Assembly (NCBI GenBank): GCA_016287975.1
Contig: JAEEXV010000035.1
Span: forward strand, 1-9,896
DNA from: Lentisphaeria bacterium
GTDB lineage: Bacteria; Verrucomicrobiota; Lentisphaeria; Oligosphaerales; Oligosphaeraceae
Direction: 5' to 3'
Length of the DNA stretch: 9,896 bases
Shown here: in pieces, positions 5,300-9,896 of the stretch
Layout: each line of letters opens with the position of its first letter
Numbering within the stretch: the stretch's first letter is position 1
Translations under genes and position numbers: made by a program
Notes under the pieces: model-generated
Databases searched by the model: none
Told to the model about the DNA's origin: nothing
What the model saw: the letters and a program-made list of their open reading frames with translations, nothing else

Positions 5300-8200
5300 C
5301 TATGGCCTGGCGGGGGGCTTGCCGCCCCAGCCCAGAATGCGCTTGCCGAATTCGCGGAGGCGCTGGAAGACGGCGTAGAGGGCGGGGGTCATGACGAGGC
5401 CGAAGGTGGAGGCGAGGAGCATCCCCGAGAAGGTGGTGATGCCGATGGCCTGGCGGGAGCCCGCGCCCGCGCCCGAGGCGACGACCAGCGGGAAGACGCC
5501 GAAGATGAAGGACCAGGCGGTCATGAGCACGGCGCGGTAGCGCAGGCTGGCGCCGCGCTCGGCGGCGGTGTAGACGTCGGTGCCCGCCTCGCGTTCGCCC
5601 TTGGAGAACTCGACCATGAGGATGGCGTTCTTGGCGGTGAGGCCGATCAGCATGACGAGGCCCAGCTGCGCGTAGATGGAGAGGGGTTCGCCGCTGATCT
5701 TGAGGCCGAGGTAGGCGCCGAGGATGGCGGTGGAGACGGTCAGCATGACTGGAATGGGGATCGTCCAGGATTCATACTGCGCGACGAGGAAGAGGTACGC
5801 GAAGAGCATGGCGAGCAGCATCAGCTGGAAGATCTGGCCCTGGTTCTGGCGCTCCTGGTAGCTCATGTCGCTCCACTCGATGTGGAGCCCCTTCGGCAGC
5901 TGGATGCCTTCAGCGACCCGCATGAGTTCGCCTGAGGAGATGCCTGGCTTCGCCTCCGCGTTCACCTGCACCGACGAGGCCTTGTTGAAGCGCTCGATGC
6001 GCCGCGGCCCGACGTCGAAGCGCACCGTGGCGACGGAGGTCAGCGGCACCATCTCGCCCTTGCTGTTGGCGATGAGCACCGACTGGATGTCCTCGATGGT
6101 GGAGCGGGCGTCGGCCTCGGACTGGGCCTTGACATTGTAGGTCTCGCCCTTGAAGTTGAAGTCGTTGATGTAGTAGGATGCCAGCTGGGTCTGCAGCGCC
6201 GTGAAAATCGCGCTGGCGGTGAGGCCCAGCGTCTGGGCCTTGTCGCGGTCGACATCCAGGTAGAGCTGCGGGGTGTTGGCCGAGTAGCTGGCGTAGGCCA
6301 TCTTGGTCTCGGGGCGGGCGTTGAACTCGCGCAGGAAGGCGTTGGCGGCGTCGCCCAGCTGCACGGGGGACAGCGTGCCGTCGGAGCAGAGCTGCAGGGT
6401 GATGCCGCCGGTCACGCCCAGCCCCATGATGGCGGGCGGGATGAAGGCGCGGAAGTTGCCTTCGGGAATGGTGGCGGCGACCTGGTTGACCTTCCCCAGC
6501 ATCGTCTCCAGCTGGGTTTCCTTGGTCTTGCGGTGGTCCCAGTCCTGGAGCTGCACGACGGCGAAGGCGGTGTTCTCGCCGATGCCCGCGAGGGGCGAGA
6601 AGCCGCCGATGGTGAGCAGGTCCCTGATGCCTGGGATGCCCTTGCAGCGCTGCTCGAACTCGCCCAGGGCGGCCATGGTGCGGTCGATGGTGGCGCCTGG
6701 CGGCAGGTCCACGGAGACGAGGATCGCGCCCTTGTCCTCGCTCGGCAGGAACGACGAGTGCGTCCGCTGGGAGAAGAACCAGATGCCGAAGAGGATGCCG
6801 CCGAGAAGGAGCAACGTGATGATGCCCTGCCGCACCAGGATCTTCACGAAGAAGAGGTAGACGCTGCGGGTCGTGTCGAGGAACCAGTTGAACGGCAGGA
6901 AGAAGACCGACGGCTTCTCGCGCGGCGGACGCAGGATGAGGGAGCAGAGCACCGGCGAGAGCGTCATCGCCACGAAGGTGGAGATGCACAGCGAGATGCA
7001 CATCGTGATCGCGAACTGGATGTAGATCCGTCCGACCATGCCGCCATAGAAGGCGAGCGGGACATAGCAGGCGACGGTGACCAGCGTCGTCGCGATGATC
7101 GCGCTGGTGATCTGCTGCATCGACTTGATCGCCGCCGCCTTCGCGTCGAGCTTCTCGCGGAACATCAGGCTCTGGCAGTTCTCGACGACCACGATCGCGT
7201 CGTCGACCAGCGACCCGATGACCAGCACCAGCCCGAACATCGACAGCACGTTGATCGAGATGTTCATCGCGAACATGAACGGGAAGGTCGCCATCAGCGA
7301 AACTGGAATCGCGACGGAGGGGACGAGCGTCGCGCGCCAGTCCTGCAGGAAGAGGTAGGTGATGAGGACGACCATCGCCAGCGCGATCAGCAGCGTCTCG
7401 ACGATCTCGCGCATCGAAATCGTGATGAAGCGCGTGGGGTCGTACGCCAGCGTGTGGGTGACGCTCGCAGGCAGGCGCTTCGCGATCGCCTCCACCTCGC
7501 CCTTCACGCGGTTGACGGTCGCCAGCGCATTGGCGTCGTTGTTTCGGTAGACGGCGCAGACGACCGCCTCCTTCCCGTTGAAGCGCGCGCCCGCCGAGTA
7601 GGTCCGCGCGCCCAGCTCGACCCGCGCGATGTCCCGTATGTGCACCAGGTTCCCCTGCCCGTCCTGCCGCACGACGATCTCGGAGAACTCCTCGGGAGTC
7701 ACCAGGCGGCCTTTCACGTTGATCTTGAACTCGATGTATTTGCTGGAGTGTTCGGAGCCGATGGTGCCCGCCGCCGCCTGCACGTTCTGGCTGGCGATGG
7801 CGCGGTTGATGTCGTCGGTCGAGATGCCCATGGCGCTCATGCGGTAGGGGTCGAGCCAGATGCGCATCGCGTAGGGCGCGGCGCCGAGGACCTCGATGGC
7901 GGAGACCCCGTCGACGCGGGTCAGGGTGTCGACGACGGTGGTGGAGACGTAGTTGTTGAGTTCCTGGTGGGACATCTCGCTGCCGTCGGTGGTGAAGGTG
8001 TACATGCAGAGGATGTCGTTGTTGCGCTTGAGCACGCGCACGCCGAGCTGGTTCACCTCGGTGGGCAGCTTGGGTTCGGCGCGCTTGACGGCGTTCTGCA
8101 CATTGACCATCGCGATGCTGTCGTCGATGCCCGTCTTGAAGGTGATCATCCCGAAATAGGTGCCGCTGTTGTTGCACTCGGAGGAGAAGTAGATCATGTC

Positions 8201-8422
8201 CTCCAGGCCGTTGAACTCGGCTTCCAGCGGGATCGCCACGGTGTTCTGGACATCCGTCGCCGAGGCGCCCGTGTAGGTCGCGATGACCATGATGGAGGGC
8301 GGCGTGACGTCGGGATACTCGGCGATGGGCAGCTTGTTGACTGCGAGGGCGCCCGCGAGAATCAGCACGATGCTGATGACAAAGGCGAAGCGCGGCCGTT
8401 CAATGAAGAAGCGTGAAAACAT
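5300..8422 (-). CDS. RND-family multidrug efflux transporter, inner-membrane subunit (AcrB/MexB type)
   Basis: A 1040-aa proton-driven antiporter of the hydrophobe/amphiphile efflux class, close to AcrB (1049 aa). TM1 is at residues about 12-29, followed by the family start LPIAEYPDVTPP (31-42). The proton-relay pair Asp407-Asp408 sits in GSLVDDAIVVVEN (403-415), and the TM10 lysine is Lys931 in GLTAKNAILMVEF (927-939). An arginine at about 961-963 matches the TM11 relay position. Two large periplasmic loops (about 30-335 and 555-865) make the porter and docking domains, and further TM bundles lie at 337-560 and 865-1020. Residues of the drug pocket differ from AcrB: the switch-loop region reads GGFSPLAGIGEN (606-616) without the usual phenylalanines, so substrates cannot be inferred from AcrB. 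The start ATG at 8422 has GGAG about 11 nt upstream. It lies 33 bp past the adaptor gene. No outer-membrane factor gene follows. Stop is TAG. Confidence 0.95.
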   Translation of the reverse strand: MFSRFFIERPRFAFVISIVLILAGALAVNKLPIAEYPDVTPPSIMVIATYTGASATDVQNTVAIPLEAEFNGLEDMIYFSSECNNSGTYFGMITFKTGIDDSIAMVNVQNAVKRAEPKLPTEVNQLGVRVLKRNNDILCMYTFTTDGSEMSHQELNNYVSTTVVDTLTRVDGVSAIEVLGAAPYAMRIWLDPYRMSAMGISTDDINRAIASQNVQAAAGTIGSEHSSKYIEFKINVKGRLVTPEEFSEIVVRQDGQGNLVHIRDIARVELGARTYSAGARFNGKEAVVCAVYRNNDANALATVNRVKGEVEAIAKRLPASVTHTLAYDPTRFITISMREIVETLLIALAMVVLITYLFLQDWRATLVPSVAIPVSLMATFPFMFAMNISINVLSMFGLVLVIGSLVDDAIVVVENCQSLMFREKLDAKAAAIKSMQQITSAIIATTLVTVACYVPLAFYGGMVGRIYIQFAITMCISLCISTFVAMTLSPVLCSLILRPPREKPSVFFLPFNWFLDTTRSVYLFFVKILVRQGIITLLLLGGILFGIWFFSQRTHSSFLPSEDKGAILVSVDLPPGATIDRTMAALGEFEQRCKGIPGIRDLLTIGGFSPLAGIGENTAFAVVQLQDWDHRKTKETQLETMLGKVNQVAATIPEGNFRAFIPPAIMGLGVTGGITLQLCSDGTLSPVQLGDAANAFLREFNARPETKMAYASYSANTPQLYLDVDRDKAQTLGLTASAIFTALQTQLASYYINDFNFKGETYNVKAQSEADARSTIEDIQSVLIANSKGEMVPLTSVATVRFDVGPRRIERFNKASSVQVNAEAKPGISSGELMRVAEGIQLPKGLHIEWSDMSYQERQNQGQIFQLMLLAMLFAYLFLVAQYESWTIPIPVMLTVSTAILGAYLGLKISGEPLSIYAQLGLVMLIGLTAKNAILMVEFSKGEREAGTDVYTAAERGASLRYRAVLMTAWSFIFGVFPLVVASGAGAGSRQAIGITTFSGMLLASTFGLVMTPALYAVFQRLREFGKRILGWGGKPPARP

Positions 8423-8455
8423 AGTGCTGTGGTCTCCAATGGGTGGCGGCGGAGA

Positions 8456-9550
8456 TTAGCGGGAGGCGGGGTTGACCGGGGCGCCAGGGCGGACCTTGTG
8501 CGTGCCGTCGATGACGACGCGCTCGCCGACCTTCAGGCCGCTCTTGACCATCCAGCGGCCGTCGACCAGCGGGCCCACGGTGATGTCCCGACGGCTGACG
8601 ACGTTGCCGTCGCCGACCACATAGACATAGTTGGTCTTCTCGTCGTTCATGACGGCGGTGGGCTCAATGGAGGCGTATCTGCTCTTCGTCTTCTGTGAGA
8701 GCAACACGGTCACCGAACTGCCGGGCAGCAACTCGAACTTCGGGTTGGGGAAACTGACGTAGAGGGTCAGGGTGTCGGTCGAGCGGTTGGCCTCGTTGTT
8801 GCGGAACTCGAAGGTACCCTCCTCATCATAGTCCTGCCCGTTGGCGAGGCGGATGCGGATGCGCGCGCCCTGGCGGAAATTCTCCTCGCTGCCGAACAGC
8901 GTCAGGAAGTCGCGGTTGGACAGCGAGAACGAAAGCCGGATGGGGTCGAGCTGCACGATGGTCGCCAGCACCCCCGAAGAGGGCGTGAGGTAGTTGCCGC
9001 GGGTGAAACGGGTGGCGCCGATCTTGCCGCCGATCGGCGCGACGATCTTCGTGTTCTTGAGGTCGTCCGCCGCCGTGACCAGGCTCGACTTCGCCGCCGC
9101 CAGGGAGGCGCGGTCCGTGTGGAAGGCCATCAGCGCCTTCTCCATGCTGTCCCGAGTGTCAACTTTCTTCTCAAACAGGCCGTTGATGCGGTTGTAGTTG
9201 CTCTCACTGTAGCGCAGGCTCGCCTCGCACCGCGCGATGTTCGCCTTCGCGACATCCACCAGCGCCGCATAGCGCACCTCGTCCAGCTGGTACAGCAACT
9301 GCCCCGCCTTCACCATGTCCCCCTCACGGAATCCAACCTTCAGCAACTCGCCAGACACGCGCGCCACCAAATCCACACTCTGAGGCGCCGCCAGCATCCC
9401 GGGATACCGACGCGTCTCGACGATCTCAGCCTCCGTCACCGTCCCCACCATCACCGTCGGCGCGGGCAACCCAGGCTGACCGTGGCTCTGCACGGAAAGG
9501 GCGAACAATACGGCAAAACTCAACGAAATGAACTTGATTCGACGGCTCAT
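8456..9550 (-). CDS. RND efflux periplasmic adaptor (membrane fusion protein, AcrA/MexA type)
   Basis: A 364-aa adaptor linking an RND pump to an outer-membrane channel. The N-terminus MSRRIKFISLSFAVLFALSV is a Sec signal peptide, with cleavage probably near residues 22-25. No lipobox cysteine is present, so unlike AcrA it is probably not lipidated. The lipoyl half-motif VARVSGELLKVGFREGDMVKAGQLLYQLD is at 62-90, a coiled-coil hairpin at about 96-165, and the second lipoyl half KIVAPIGGKIGATRFTRGNYL at 168-188. The beta-barrel (about 205-285) and membrane-proximal domains follow. The frame is open to 9598, but the ATG at 9550 is chosen. GGAG at 9558-9561 lies 7 nt upstream, and the signal peptide begins exactly there. 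It precedes the RND transporter by 33 bp, forming a two-gene efflux operon. Stop is TAA. Confidence 0.94.
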   Translation of the reverse strand: MSRRIKFISLSFAVLFALSVQSHGQPGLPAPTVMVGTVTEAEIVETRRYPGMLAAPQSVDLVARVSGELLKVGFREGDMVKAGQLLYQLDEVRYAALVDVAKANIARCEASLRYSESNYNRINGLFEKKVDTRDSMEKALMAFHTDRASLAAAKSSLVTAADDLKNTKIVAPIGGKIGATRFTRGNYLTPSSGVLATIVQLDPIRLSFSLSNRDFLTLFGSEENFRQGARIRIRLANGQDYDEEGTFEFRNNEANRSTDTLTLYVSFPNPKFELLPGSSVTVLLSQKTKSRYASIEPTAVMNDEKTNYVYVVGDGNVVSRRDITVGPLVDGRWMVKSGLKVGERVVIDGTHKVRPGAPVNPASR

Positions 9551-9598
9551 GGATGCTCTCCAAAATGCGGCTTCCCCCCTCAATCGGGATAAAACCAT

Positions 9599-9626
9599 AA
9601 TTTAAAACAATTTTTTAAAATTGCCA
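9599..9626 (-). promoter_or_regulatory. Candidate promoter of the efflux operon
   Basis: An AT-rich island stands out in otherwise GC-rich DNA about 50-75 bp upstream of the adaptor start. On the minus strand, TGGCAA (9621-9626) and TAAATT (9599-9604, 4 of 6 to TATAAT) are separated by 16 bp. The -35 match is weak (3 of 6), so the exact boxes are tentative. Base composition and position are the stronger evidence. Confidence 0.4.
9608..9623. promoter_or_regulatory. Perfect AT-rich palindrome, possible operator
   Basis: CAATTTT and AAAATTG form a perfect 7-bp inverted repeat around TT, lying inside the candidate promoter spacer of the efflux operon. Efflux operons are commonly controlled by dimeric repressors that bind such sites, so an operator is plausible. 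AT-rich DNA also makes palindromes by chance, and no regulator gene is seen here. Confidence 0.35.
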
Positions 9627-9678
9627 GCGGCGCACGGCGGATTTGCGCGGGAAGATAGCGGATGCCTTGGCTGCGCCC

Positions 9679-9718
9679 CGACACTGGCTGCCACGGCGCG
9701 CCGTGGCAGCCAGTGTCG
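9679..9718. repeat. 40-bp perfect palindrome
   Basis: The left arm CGACACTGGCTGCCACGGCG (9679-9698) is the exact reverse complement of 9699-9718, with no spacer and no mismatch. Symmetry ends on both sides (9678 and 9719 do not match). As RNA it would form a very stable hairpin with a minimal GCGC loop on either strand. It lies 129 bp upstream of the adaptor start. No T-run follows on either strand, so a simple intrinsic terminator is not supported. A repeat element, or a bidirectional transcription barrier for a gene to the right, are alternatives. Confidence 0.9.
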
Positions 9719-9846
9719 AATCGTGCTGTTCCCCATGAGGGTCGGTTCCATCGCCATTTCGCCAAGTCGTCATGCCGGATTGTCTGCTTCACGAGGGATC
9801 ATTGCCGCCCCGCCTGAGGGAAAGTGCGCTTGACGAAGCGGACGTA

Positions 9847-9867
9847 GCCACGGCGTCCCACCGTGGC
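9847..9867. repeat. Hairpin sharing the core of the 40-bp palindrome
   Basis: GCCACGG (9847-9853) pairs with CCGTGGC (9861-9867) around a seven-base loop. The same two arms form the heart of the palindrome at 9679-9718 (9690-9696 and 9701-9707). Two hairpins with identical 7-bp arms within 190 bp suggest a dispersed repeat family. Confidence 0.55.
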
Positions 9868-9896
9868 GGTCGGGTGAGCCACACAGGATTTGCAAC

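Larger units (their letters stand above)
9551..9896. other. Gene-free region upstream of the efflux operon
   Basis: No convincing gene was found in these 346 bp. Reading frames cross it on both strands, but they pass through palindromes and show no domains. A plus-strand frame from the ATG at 9772 stays open to the window edge (9896), but its 41 residues are Ala/Arg/Gly-rich and cross a hairpin, so I do not call it. From left to right the region holds the adaptor ribosome binding site (9558-9561), an AT-rich promoter-like patch (about 9590-9626), a 40-bp palindrome (9679-9718) and a hairpin (9847-9867). No regulator gene (TetR, MarR or two-component) is visible within the window. Confidence 0.6.

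Noticed and set aside
2865..5378. Plus-strand open frame of 837 codons antisense to the EF-G-like gene
   Set aside because: The opposite strand encodes a full-length recognisable EF-G-like protein. The antisense product is a His/Arg/Leu/Asp-rich sequence with no domain, as expected for shadow frames of GC-rich genes.
5910..8177. Minus-strand frame of 755 codons overlapping the RND transporter
   Set aside because: This is an out-of-frame reading of the same strand, rich in Arg, His and Gln. The true frame carries all RND motifs.
6533..8416. Plus-strand open frame of 627 codons antisense to the RND transporter
   Set aside because: It is compositionally biased (Arg, Asp, His, Glu) with no recognisable fold, and lies wholly over a clear RND gene with intact motifs.
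9551..9598. N-terminal extension of the adaptor to 9598
   Set aside because: It would put 16 extra residues before a normal Sec signal peptide and translate through the ribosome binding site of the ATG at 9550.
387..9770. Resemblance between 387-420 and 9724-9757 (both can be read as LFPxRVG in one frame)
   Set aside because: The match is short and imperfect at the DNA level. It may reflect a shared intergenic repeat, but I cannot separate it from chance within this window.
9580..9792. Minus-strand 70-codon frame through the 40-bp palindrome
   Set aside because: It consists of palindrome and AT-rich promoter-like DNA and shows no protein family features.
9772..9896. Plus-strand frame open to the right window edge
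   Set aside because: Only 41 codons are visible, rich in Ala, Arg and Gly and crossing the 9847-9867 hairpin. There is no ribosome binding site or domain, and the evidence is too thin to call a partial gene.
1..9896. CRISPR array, tRNA or rRNA genes, transposase, phage or toxin-antitoxin genes
   Set aside because: I looked for direct-repeat/spacer periodicity, tRNA-like features, and transposase, integrase or toxin motifs and saw none.

Overview
The window is high-GC DNA (about two thirds G+C by eye) from what looks like a Gram-negative bacterium. An AcrA/AcrB-type RND efflux pair implies an inner membrane and periplasm. All six convincing genes lie on the minus strand, each intact, and most have a clear AGGAG/GGAG ribosome binding site. 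The protein set (a divergent EF-G paralogue, NadD-RsfS, and a ManC without an isomerase domain) and the hairpin-rich GC-rich intergenic DNA suggest a member of the Planctomycetota-Verrucomicrobiota-Lentisphaerota group. That placement is an inference from general resemblance, not a demonstrated assignment.

In the direction of transcription (right to left): 9551-9896 is a gene-free upstream region with a 40-bp perfect palindrome, a second hairpin sharing its core, and an AT-rich promoter-like patch. The efflux genes follow: a periplasmic adaptor (8456-9550) and an RND inner-membrane transporter (5300-8422), 33 bp apart and probably one operon. No outer-membrane channel gene is present. A 188-bp gap then leads to an EF-G-like translational GTPase (3078-5111) with altered G4 and switch II residues. 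After a 124-bp gap with a hairpin comes a tight cluster: nadD (NAD biosynthesis), rsfS (ribosome silencing factor) and manC (GDP-mannose synthesis). Each ribosome binding site there sits beside or just past the stop codon of the gene before it.

The left end (1-531) has no convincing gene. It is a dense mosaic of hairpins, with two oppositely oriented copies of one modular repeat unit: identical 20-bp lead, matching 11-bp end, and different inner loops that keep the same two-tier stem-loop fold. This repeat-rich DNA is the least explained part of the window. The genes are ordinary housekeeping and efflux functions, and I see no defence, toxin-antitoxin, CRISPR or phage system.
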